Part shown: one piece after another, positions 1-16,035 of the stretch
How the letters are laid out: each line of letters begins with the position of its first letter
Position numbering within the stretch: the first letter of the stretch is position 1
NCBI RefSeq assembly: GCF_031877795.1
Contig: NC_133931.1
Coordinates: 22,393,264 to 22,457,263 of the forward strand
Length of the DNA stretch: 64,000 nt
Direction of reading: 5' to 3'
Source: Strix aluco
Lineage: Eukaryota; Chordata; Aves; Strigiformes; Strigidae
Notes under the pieces: generated by a model
The model's input: only the letters and a program-made list of their open reading frames with translations
Databases searched by the model: none
What the model was told of the DNA's origin: nothing
Position numbers and translations under genes: made by a program

Positions 1-168
1 TAGCACTGTATATGGTAAATGTTGCCATTTTTTTAGATGTGTATATTAGAAGGGGATAAAAATCTAGAGTATTGTTTAGTTCAGCATTTAAAAATCCAAT
101 GAGATTTTTGGAAATTGGCTAATTTAAACCATACCTAAGGCAAGCCTGGCAATTTTTATTGCTTTTAG

Positions 169-314
169 AACACCGTGGAATACATAATGATGGCAGCTGT
201 ATCCAAAATATTCGCTGTGTCAGCAACATATCCCTATCAAGTTGTGCGAGCTCGTCTTCAGGATCAGCATAATACATATTCGGGTGTGTTTGATGTGATC
301 CACAGGACATGGAG
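169..314 (+). CDS. SLC25A32: SLC25A32 penultimate coding exon
   Basis: The acceptor TTGCTTTTAG ends at 168 and the donor AG|GTAAGG begins at 315. The 146 bases encode the transmembrane helix and carrier motif of the third repeat, including [12 protein letters not shown], and end in phase 2. Confidence 0.95.
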
Positions 315-2086
315 GTAAGGCATGCAGAATTGAAAGCTTATGTCTTGGAAATTTAGTCTTACAGAATCAGAACTACGTTTACTGGCTTCCATGCTGACTT
401 GCAGAACCAGTAAAGCTCAGAGCAAGCAAAATGTTAGCTGTACAAAGCCACTAAGAGCAATAATCTAAGGACAAATGAGGAGATGGGAGAGGGTCAATGC
501 TAGCCTGCAGGCTTCTGTTTATTGTGTCTCCCTTCTCTCTTCTCCAGCAAATTCCACTTGCAGGTTAAAAAAACAACATTGAGTTGGCTGTTCTGGGGCT
601 CTTAAACAATGAAGTCTCACTTGAACTGCTTTAGATTATCACATACAACAGGAGTGTTGTGCTGCTGGGAGTTGTGGCTAATCCAGATTGCTGGCAGGAG
701 GAAGTGAGCTAGCCAGAGCTGTTTATACTGATGTCCCTGGACTACCCTGAGGCCTGACTGCATTTGTAGTCTAGTCCTAGCTTCCTGTAGGACCTTTAGA
801 GAACTGATACCTCACACCTATGCATATCTTCTCACAAACCCTCTTCCCTCAGCTCCACGGGGCATGTGAGTGTTTTCACACAGAACTCTGTAGTTACTAA
901 GGTTGGCCACCTTTGCAGTATGCAAGCGATATTCTTGCTTTGGACAACATTTCTGGGTTGCAGCGTATTGCTAGAGAGACGTGAAGGGAGTCAGCTAACT
1001 CCTGGGGTATTAAGAGGTGCCACCTGAAGGAGTGAATAAGGCTGTGTGGTTCCAGGACCACCCCTGGCTCAGAGGCAGTACAACCATTTTGACTGAAGCC
1101 AGTTCAAAGCGAAAATAGCTCTGATGTCTCAGCACTGTGCCCTTCAGTGCTGCAGTCTATAGGAAGACTTATTAGTTATGATAAAGTGTGAATGTATACA
1201 GCCATTCTGGGGCCACTACTGTACTCATTATGAAACAAATGCAACCTAGAGCCCCAGGGAGGGTAATGTAAACCATACCCAAGCACTTTCCAGAACCTGT
1301 GTTAACTGTACTCATTGCTCCAGGTGTCCTAGGCCTCTATGAAGCTGGAAAACAGGGAGCTGAGATTAAAAGTCTTTGAAACATTTTAACATGAATACTC
1401 TGATTCAAATTTGGAGAAGTTAGATTCTCATTTACTGGCCAGTTGAATCAAAATTCTGAAGGAGGTGCTTTAATTCTCTGAAAAAAAGTGCTGACTTTCC
1501 TTAGTTATGTTGACCCTCAGCTCACTTGCTGTCACATGACCCAAAACCACCAAGCCTTTCAGCCCTGCTGGCTTCAGTGAGATTAAATATGTAAATGCTC
1601 TTTGGAACAGGCTGCAGAAATTTTAAGTTGCTTTAACCAGTTCTTGTGGCATGAAGAAAGGTAGTAAATTGCCTCCTACTTAAACAACACAAAAAACACC
1701 CAAACCCTAGGCTAAATAACTGACCTACATAATACCATTGTATATTCAGAAGATAAAATGACGGGTTAAGATTATATATATTATGGCTCTTCAAATGCTA
1801 TAGGAAGAAATTATTCTGAAACTGTTATTCCTAACCTGAAGTACCTCTCTCAGTTGAGAGCGCAGGAAGAAAAATGCCAGGCTTTGGTTTAGGTCTAATT
1901 TCTTTTAAAAGACATTAAGTAAAACAAAATGTTTTTCTGTGTCTTTAAAGGAAAGAAGGAATTCATGGATTTTACAAAGGAATTATCCCCAATGTGATCA
2001 GAGTGACTCCTGCCTGCTGTATTACCTTTGTCGTTTATGAAAATGTGTCTGGTTTTTTACTTGATTTTAGAAAAGAAAATCATTAA
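169..2086 (+). CDS. SLC25A32: SLC25A32, mitochondrial folate/FAD carrier, 3'-terminal part (last two coding exons)
   Basis: This is the carboxyl-terminal part of a mitochondrial carrier of the SLC25 family, which imports folate (and FAD) across the inner mitochondrial membrane. Two exons, 169-314 and 1951-2086, join in phase 2 (AG|G giving Arg) and encode about 93 residues ending in a TAA stop. The translation aligns almost residue by residue with the end of human SLC25A32: it starts [17 protein letters not shown], carries [12 protein letters not shown], continues [14 protein letters not shown] and ends in a basic tail. PYQVVR is the third-repeat form of the carrier signature Px[DE]xx[KR], with Gln at the acidic position as in the human protein. 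Acceptors are TTTTAG and TTAAAG; the internal donor is AG|GTAAGG. The first two carrier repeats lie left of the window. The gene runs toward CTHRC1, tail to tail. Family and orthology are near certain; the transport role is from family knowledge. Confidence 0.95.
315..1950 (+). other. SLC25A32: SLC25A32 last intron
   Basis: This 1.6-kb intron is bounded by GTAAGG and TTTAAAG. I see no repeat family or internal gene in it. Confidence 0.85.
1951..2086 (+). CDS. SLC25A32: SLC25A32 terminal coding exon
   Basis: The exon follows the acceptor GTCTTTAAAG. Its first base completes an Arg codon, then 44 codons and a TAA stop follow. It carries the end of the carrier domain ([23 protein letters not shown]) and a short basic tail. 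Confidence 0.95.
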
Positions 2087-2856
2087 AGGTAGGAGCTTGT
2101 GTTCGTAAGGAATCTATCCTCTTTTTTTATATGTGATCTGGGAAAGATTTAGTTCTGCAGTCTTTTTTGACACTATGAAATGATCTAGTATTTTGAGGAA
2201 AGAACCTGGAGATAGGAAAACCCTGCCAACATCTCTTCTGCTGAATGTTCCTGCACTGCTGCCTTCCTGTCTCAATCAGCTATGTCTGCTTGAAACAGAT
2301 GTCTCTGCAACTGTGAAATAATAGCACTGTGACTGGGTGAGGGCAGCTGTGCAGCAATTCAGTACATCCTGACTTGCCTGGAATAACTGACTAATCTGTT
2401 TTGACAAGTCTCAAGATAACAGTTGGTCAGATTCTACTCCTACAGAAGTGGAAAACTTCATATATAAAAGCAACTCTGGGGTCTGTCAAAACTTTCTTAA
2501 ATCTTTATCTGAGTCTCATGAAGAAAGCATGTATGTAGTTGTTTACAGCAAAGTATTCTGAATCCACCTCTGTGTTATTTGTCAGATTTCAGGATACGTA
2601 ATGCTTTAAATTCCATTGCTCATCCAACACAAAAATGCTGCCTCAGTGGGGTGCAGTTTGGAAACTCAAATTGTTTCGTAAAACAGCTGTCCATTCTTGG
2701 GTTTGAATAATTGCCATTCTGATGAAACCCAGTTCTTGTCTCATACAGGACAGACTTGCATTGTGGGTTTTGGCTTGCTTTTAGCACCAGACCAAAATGT
2801 ATGTTGTGTGCATTGCTGGCCACTTACTTAATTCATTTTCTCTCTTCCCTGTCTGC

Positions 2857-2889
2857 CCTCTCTCTCTCAATCTCTCTCTCTCTCTCTCT
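2857..2889. repeat. (TC)n simple repeat
   Basis: A nearly pure CT/TC dinucleotide tract, interrupted once by AA, lies in the presumed SLC25A32 3' UTR. Confidence 0.9.
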
Positions 2890-4029
2890 GAGTGAGATTC
2901 TGTCTCCATTACTGATGCATCTGACCAAATATTACTAAGTAAATGCATATTTGAAAGTAGGCTTACATTTTAAATATGAGGGTTTTTTTCCAGTAATCCC
3001 ACAGTGATACAGTTTTCAAACCAATGTAATAACAAATATGACCGTGCTTATTTTCAATAATATTCTCTGGGAAAAAAAAAAATCTGTAAGTAGTCTAAAA
3101 AATATTGTGTACAGGACTTTCTTTAAAAAAGCCAATACAATCCATTAATGTCTTTTGATTTTTGTCTAAGGAAAGGACTATAAGAATATATTGATTGCTA
3201 ACTTAGTGATAAACTACAGTACATCTCAGTAAATTTGTGTTTATTTGCACACTAATAATTGCTGTCAAGGATATGTACTTGTCGGAGATCTGGGTTTGTT
3301 TTGGTTTTTTAGTTCTTCTTTAAGAAAATACATTACTGGCCATAACATCTGCCTTCTGCTGTTAGTAAGAAGGTATTGAGAAGCATCTAGAAAGTATCAC
3401 TTTGCTAACTTATTTCCTCCTTAGTTAAGATTATTCAACGGGTAGAGGGAAATAATCAAGTTTCGTAAGGAGCAGAGAATACTACCCAGCAAAACACCTG
3501 AATAATCACTTAGAGAAGTTTCCTGCTTAACAGAAGACTAACCTAAAGCAGAACTAAGTTGTTTTTCTAAAAATTTAACAAATTAGGGAATTGGTTTCAA
3601 TTTTAATTAAAAATCTGGAAGACTACAGAAACTGCTCAATATTTTGAATCTTAATTCAGCAATCCACTTGCTTGTTTCTGTTGATACTATTGCCACATAC
3701 AACATTTTGTGTATACTTAACTTCATTAATAATTTACACTTTCTCCTGCATGATTCCATCCCCTCTACTGATACAGTTGATGATCTCATCTGAAAAGGGC
3801 ATTTGGCCGTTATGGTTTGGGTTTTGGTTTTTGTTATGAAAGTTGCCATGTGTATTTAGCTGAAGATCAAATTTACTGGATGCAAATTTCCGTATAGATC
3901 CCTAAGAGCTACTCACTTCTGCCTTTGGAAGGTGTTTACTTGGTTTTGTGTTTTCTAGTATGCAGAATGAATTTAGTGGAATACTGAGTTAACTCCCACC
4001 CAGGGTCCAAAAAATATTGTGAAGACATG

Positions 4030-4035
4030 AATAAA
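4030..4035 (+). terminator. Alternative poly(A) signal for SLC25A32
   Basis: A canonical AATAAA hexamer about 1.9 kb past the SLC25A32 stop. Its use is not shown by sequence alone. Confidence 0.3.
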
Positions 4036-5373
4036 TTATAAGAAAAGAGTAAAAGTTGTGCACTTACTACCCTGGATTAGTGTGCTCTAGGCCCAGAACA
4101 GCCTACTTGTGCTCTACGATAAATGCAAAGACAGGCTACGTACATCTACACAATCAGTTACTGTATGTTAACTGACATGCTGTAAATTCACACCATAGCT
4201 GAGCTCATAGTAACTTGTTTGTGTTCAGATACCTTAAAACCCATCGTTCAAGCCAATGAAAACAGTACAGTTCTTCTGAGACAAAATACCAGCTGTATAA
4301 TTTGCTGGCTTGCAGCAATATCACACATAAACTTGCAGTTGGGAAAGCCTGAATGCTTTCCTAGATGCAGGTGTGTTCTTCTGGCATTCTTGACAAAAGC
4401 TACAGATAAGAGCTACCAATTTGAGAGATGCCTGGGGAAAGTATGACAACCTGAAAAAAAGCTGAGATTTAATCCTAAATAACTGAAATTAATTCCTTAT
4501 CTCAGATTTAATGTTTTTTCCTTTTAATTTCTGGGAAGAGTGTAGACTTTGCATGTTGTACATGCTATTTCTTGGGTTATTTCGTTAATGCAAAATTTAT
4601 TTTGTAATATAAACATGACTATTGTTTTCCTTTAGAGGCTACAATTTTTAAAAATATTTGAGTATATCACTTGTTGCATTTGGAAGAAAATACTTAAAGC
4701 ACTGAAGCTAACGCTGTGTTGGCATGATCAGTATTGTCACTTGTCCAGGCTGGAGGCTGCAGTCAAATGGATGTGATATCATTCTTTCACTTTACCAGTA
4801 CACTTTTTGAAAGCCAAGGCATTTCAACCTGCCATATATCTGTATCTTCCAAACTATTTAATATATCTAGCTTTTAGTTAACACCAAAGTGAGTGTACAT
4901 ATCTGAAAGGCTAAATCCAGAAGAATTATTTTATTAGAGCAATGAAAGTAAGTTTTGTAACTGTAAAATTATTTAGTATCTGCATGCTAATAGTGGAGAC
5001 CAATAATAGATGTTTATACTGAAATCCAGTCTATCAAGAAGCAAAAGAGGAATGGAGAGCTTAGATAGTTTATTTTTGCTTAGTTATTCAGGACGAGGTA
5101 TTTAACGCTTATGGTTACAGTTAAGGTTTAGGACAGTTTAGGTTTAACGTCGTTTAGGTCACAGTTAAGTCACCAGGAATTTGTTGAGAGACTTAAGACT
5201 GTAACAGCAGAGCATCCTGTTCTCTAGTCAGGTTTACAGGAGTAAATGTTACATAGGTTTTCTGAAGGCTAAAGCCAAGACCTGAGTTTACTTTCTTAGA
5301 ACTTTCTCTGAAGTCTTCTAAAAAAATTGTGTATCATAACACCCTGTAAAATACCTTAAACAGTTTGATGATC

Positions 5374-5379
5374 AATAAA
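5374..5379 (+). terminator. Poly(A) signal, probably SLC25A32
   Basis: Canonical AATAAA on the + strand followed about 12 bases later by a run of T. It is the last + strand signal before the CTHRC1 terminal exon signal on the other strand. Confidence 0.5.
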
Positions 5380-5389
5380 ATTGCCTGGA

Positions 5390-5697
5390 ATTTTTTTTTA
5401 AAGGTTTTATTTATTTGATACAAAAAGTTACAGTTAATTCTTAAAATGATGGTGGTATATTTTCATATGTCAAACAAGGAATTAAAAAAGTTTATGAACT
5501 TGGGTTTGATATTTATATTCTAAAATGATTATTATAAAAAGCCTCTGCAATGTGCAAAAAAAGGCTAGACGAAGACTACAGGTGCAAGAGTTTGGTTCCT
5601 TTCTGTCAAATGCTTGCATCCAACTCTATAGAAATAAATTCTGAAGAAAATTGTACAAAATTTAAAAAAGGGAGAGATTATAAAAAGGGAGAGAAAG
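5390..5697 (-). other. CTHRC1: Probable CTHRC1 3' UTR
   Basis: The stretch lies between the CTHRC1 stop codon and the double poly(A) signal on the - strand. The exact cleavage site is not known. Confidence 0.6.
5406..5415 (-). terminator. CTHRC1: CTHRC1 poly(A) signal (overlapping AATAAATAAA)
   Basis: On the - strand two overlapping AATAAA hexamers occur about 290 bases after the CTHRC1 stop, a normal distance for a short 3' UTR. Confidence 0.65.
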
Positions 5698-11863
<6,166 letters not shown>

Positions 11864-13383
11864 GGCGCGGGCTGGGGCCGGGGGGCGCCGGGGCCGGGGG
11901 GGGCTGCGGCGCAGCGGCCCGTGTCCGCCGGTCCGGGCGGCAGCGCGGGGATAAATGAGCCTTTCAGAGCGCGGAGCCCGAGCTCCCTCCCCGGGGAGGC
12001 CGGGAATTTCCATCCTGTAACCGAGCGGGAACGTCCAGGCAGAGCCGCCCCCCCCGCAGCCATTGGCACGGGGGCCGAGGGGCGCCCGCCCCCTCGGGCC
12101 GGGCCCCGCCGAGCTTCCCGCGGGCCGGGCCGGCACCGGCGGCGGGGGCGGGGGGCGCGGGCAGGGCCGGGCCGCCCCGCCGGGGGCGCCCAGCAGCCCT
12201 CGGCGAGGCTTCGGGGGAGGATCCGCCGTGCAGCGGTAACACCTTTGCGATGAAGGCGCCGTTTTGCCAAGGAGTCGCATAACGCCGCAGCAGGAGCCCG
12301 AGGCACCGGGAGTGGAAACGGTGGTAAAATAGCAGCTGGGTGTAACTCACCGGTTTAATTTCAAAAGAAGTGCAAGGTAAGGACACAAAATCCTTCTGAG
12401 CAGCAGCGGAATTTGGACTTTTCTCAAAGAACTTGGTATTGCCTGACTGAACATTGTCCGTTGGATAACACGAGAAGAGACCTCGGCAACCCAGCGTAAA
12501 CCATGTCATTTTGCTTCAATTAAAAAATACATTTTACTTTTCATAATGCTAGAAGTGAAAGCACTACAAAATAAAGAATGCTGCATGTTTTTAAGCATTA
12601 AATCTAGAAATAACAAATATTTGAAAGGTAACTTCTGTATCCTGCAACCTTCGTGGGACTTGTAGAGGAGTTTCCAGAAGGGGGAGATAAGCTTCAATAC
12701 ATTTTTTTTCTGAAGCATTTAACAAAAAGGCACATTTCTCCTGTAGGAATACATGGAGCCATTCACGCTAGATCACGCAGAGCCAGGTTCTTGTTTACAC
12801 AAAACCTCTTCTCATTGCTCTGACTGTAGTTACCTCCGCAATTTAAGCCACTTCTGTCTTTCTCCCCTTTCCACGTCCATACTGGCTGAACAATAGCAGT
12901 GCGGTGAGATTTGCACTACAGGTCACTCTGCTGTCGTCAACCCTGTCACACACTGTCCTGAGGACTGGGACTGACATCAGCCACGTTGCTGAGGTGTGGG
13001 CTCTTGCCTGGTGGAGAAGTGCAGTGATACACCCAGCCAACTTCATAAAATGGCTAGTAAATAATAATGGTTCCCTAAACCCGTTGGGAAAATTTATGGA
13101 ATTATATAAATCCTTAATTATAGCAATTGCTTCTGTGACAGCATTGGTGAACATCCATGAACACGCACAAGAGGCTTCATTGTGCAATTGTGTGTTGCCA
13201 CCGGCAAACCTCCTGCCTCTGGTCCAGGTTGGTGGCAATGCTGTGAAGATGGTAACGCCTGACTTCTCTGTAACGTGCATGTTCACACAAGCGTCGTTAC
13301 CAAGTGGCTGGGGATCCCCAACATCAATACAGGCTGTTGCTAAGGCACGTCCCTTCCCAGACTGCCAAACTTCTGTGTTACAG

Positions 13384-13467
13384 AATTTCTTCAGGAATAC
13401 AGAGCTAATAATACAGTAATACAGTAATAATACTAGTAATACAGTAATATTCTGTAATTTCTTCAGG
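13384..13467. repeat. TAATACAG repeat cluster inside a 12-bp direct repeat
   Basis: Three exact TAATACAG units (13409-13416, 13417-13424, 13437-13444) lie between two exact copies of AATTTCTTCAGG (13384-13395 and 13456-13467). Confidence 0.8.
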
Positions 13468-14658
13468 CAAGGAGCGATAGCTGAAACACAAAGCACAGCG
13501 GCATTGTACACCTTCCTAATACAATTATTCAGTATTTTAGATAACAAAATTTGCACATACATCCACATAGATTTCCCCACCTGGGTTTGCTCACCATTAG
13601 AGTTTGAGTCTGGACTAGAAGCTTTTCAACCCTAAATGGCTGGCTTTGCCAGGGGAAGCAAACTGAGAAGCACCGTAAAAGAAGGTCTTAGCAAATAATG
13701 GTGGGACATCTGCTCTGGGCTCTGGTAAGTGCACTGTGCAGTTCCTAGCACTCATTTGACTTGCAATGTGCGTTACCATCTGGAAAACAGAAATACTGAC
13801 ATCCTCCTTAGCCTGCTTCAGTCCGAGCAAGCCTTGCCATCTGCTAGGCTTATGCTCTGTGGGCTTTTGATATATTTAAATGCTTCTGAGGGCAGCAACC
13901 ATTGTTGAATGCCTCTGAGATACTTGAATTGAATCAGAAGTACTAATCCACTTTGCCTTAATATTTCTTAAATATTACTCAGACAAAAGGAGCTGTTGTA
14001 ATAAACTTGCCTGAGAATCTTCAAACCAGGATCCATATTACAGCAACTAGTGATTCCTTCATCTTACCCATACTGCCATATGATATAGAATTTATCTTTT
14101 ATATTTGGCTTTACAAACATGTCAGCAAAGATAATGAGGTACATACATCCACCATTTAAATGTCACTAGAATCATCCACAAAATCAGTCTGCACAATGCA
14201 GGCAGGCTCATGCACAGTCACCGTGGTGCCATCAGTCCACCGTACACAGCAGATGCTCACACCGCCAGGCTGGTGCCATGGGTGCAGTCTCTCCGCTGTG
14301 ACTTGAGCTGGTTTCCCCCCCTCACATAGCCTCTCAGCATCCCAAAAAACAGCTACACAAGCTTGGAGAGGAGGATGTGCTCATACGCACACATTTCCAT
14401 TCACCTCGGCTATAAAATGTTTACATTCAAGGATCTGACCACTGGGTCTCTTCATCTTTCTTGTGCAAACTCTTCCCATTTATGAGTACTATTTACTAGA
14501 GCATTGTTTTGAATTCAACGAGGAAATAGTTGCTATTGCCTCCTTGGTCTTCACAAAGTGAAACAACTGCAGTAAGAAAGATTAGGAGCATTTTATCATG
14601 GGAACCCATTGCCATGGTTAATGCAGAGCCTGGGAATGAAAGACCAGGTCCGTATTCC

Positions 14659-14718
14659 AAATCTGGTGGAATAGACTCAGATCTGGTAGAACAGACGCAG
14701 ATCTGGTGGAAGAGTCTC
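14659..14718. repeat. 20-bp tandem repeat, three copies
   Basis: Three adjacent 20-base units each contain ATCTGGTGGAA or ATCTGGTAGAA, starting at 14661, 14681 and 14701. They differ at a few positions. Confidence 0.85.
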
Positions 14719-15985
14719 CTTATACACTGAGGAGAAGCTTTAAGCACTCAGAAACAGATTCTTCTGAGATGGGAACTATATTACTTGTGGCTTTTCACAA
14801 CCAGAAAAAACAGGCTTAGCTGTCTAAATATTACAGAAGGTTGAAGCCTGAGGATCCTGAGCCAAAAGAGGCCCAGTAAGGTAAGTGCCAAGACCTGGAC
14901 CTTTCATCTGCTTTTAGCTCTTATTGCTTTATACATTCCCCTGTTCTGGTGATGTCTGAGGATTTTGACTTCGACTGGCAGTCCTATCTCTGCATTCCTT
15001 TGGGGAACACATGCATACTCCAGGGTAAGCAGCAGAGCCCTCAGGGTTAGCACTGCAGTACTCAGCATCACAACGCTCAGGGTCTTTGCTGATCTACCCT
15101 TGGTGATTTTAATTGTGGAGTTCATCATTTAGCTCTTGTTCACTTTATTACTGATACTTTACGGTTAGTTGTAAGTCAGTGTAAAAGGCTGAGATCAGAG
15201 AAGACTGTTGAATTTCTCGAATGGCTCTTTGCAGCCTGCCTGTCTGATCGAGGAGACAAAGAGCCGTCTGTGCTGCTGTAGAAGAAAACCAAAGTAAGAG
15301 CTCCAAGGGAAATTTATTACAAGTTTAAGAAACAGATTTAATTTTCTTCCACAAAAAAACTTTGGAGCTGCATAAAAATCAATGGGATTGTGGCCTTGAT
15401 CCCTTCTAACACCTTTTCATTTAAATATATTATTTATATAGCATGCTTAATATTTTAAAATAATCCAAAACTTCTCTCCCTTTCTTTTGTTGCTTTACTA
15501 GCACAGATGTGCCTTTTTAAAAAAACCTTCCAGTAGCCTCTACATAAAATGGTAAGAACGTAATTGTAGTCACAGCAGTGTTTTGCAGGAACACATAGTA
15601 GCATTTGAATCTTAAAAATTATTTTGAGGCAGATCTTTTAGTGGATTATAATACTCAGGGATGTCCTGTTTCTATCTTTTAGAAAAGCTTAAAAGCATAA
15701 GTCGTATCAATATTCTACTTGCTGAGACTCCAGGTGACAGTCAAGTCATGCTAACAGTTCACTATACAAGCTGTGAAAAAAAAAATTCATCATCTGAATG
15801 GCAGCCAGAAAGGACAGGCAGAGGTTAGAGCATAATAACAGAGTTTGTCAAAGACAAGAGGAGCATAACTGTCAGGAAAGCATACGCTTGTCTACAGAAG
15901 AAGATTCCTGTGTCCATATACAGGAGGATGGCATTTTATGAGCATGAGAGAAAAACCCTGCAGTTAAGTGTTAATTCTTTACTTC

Positions 15986-16035
15986 TGAATAAGCACATGG
16001 TGGTTCTTAATGAATAAGCACATGGTGGATCTTAA
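15986..16035. repeat. 25-bp tandem duplication
   Basis: Two adjacent 25-base units beginning TGAATAAGCACATGGTGG differ at one base (T to A). Confidence 0.9.

Larger units (their letters stand above)
2087..5395 (+). other. SLC25A32: Probable SLC25A32 3' UTR
   Basis: No other gene intervenes between the SLC25A32 stop and the poly(A) signal AATAAA at 5374-5379, which is followed by a T-rich stretch. An alternative AATAAA lies at 4030-4035, so shorter transcripts are possible. The region is AT-rich and holds a TC-dinucleotide tract and a cluster of GTTTAGG motifs. The 3' end is inferred from signals only. Confidence 0.5.

Noticed and set aside
119-310. 63-codon frame on the - strand
   Set aside because: Shadow of the SLC25A32 penultimate exon on the opposite strand.
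12843-13580. 245-codon - strand frame and 171-codon + strand frame overlapping it
   Set aside because: Neither shows a family motif, signal peptide or splice context; they overlap each other and lie among short tandem repeats in the spacer.
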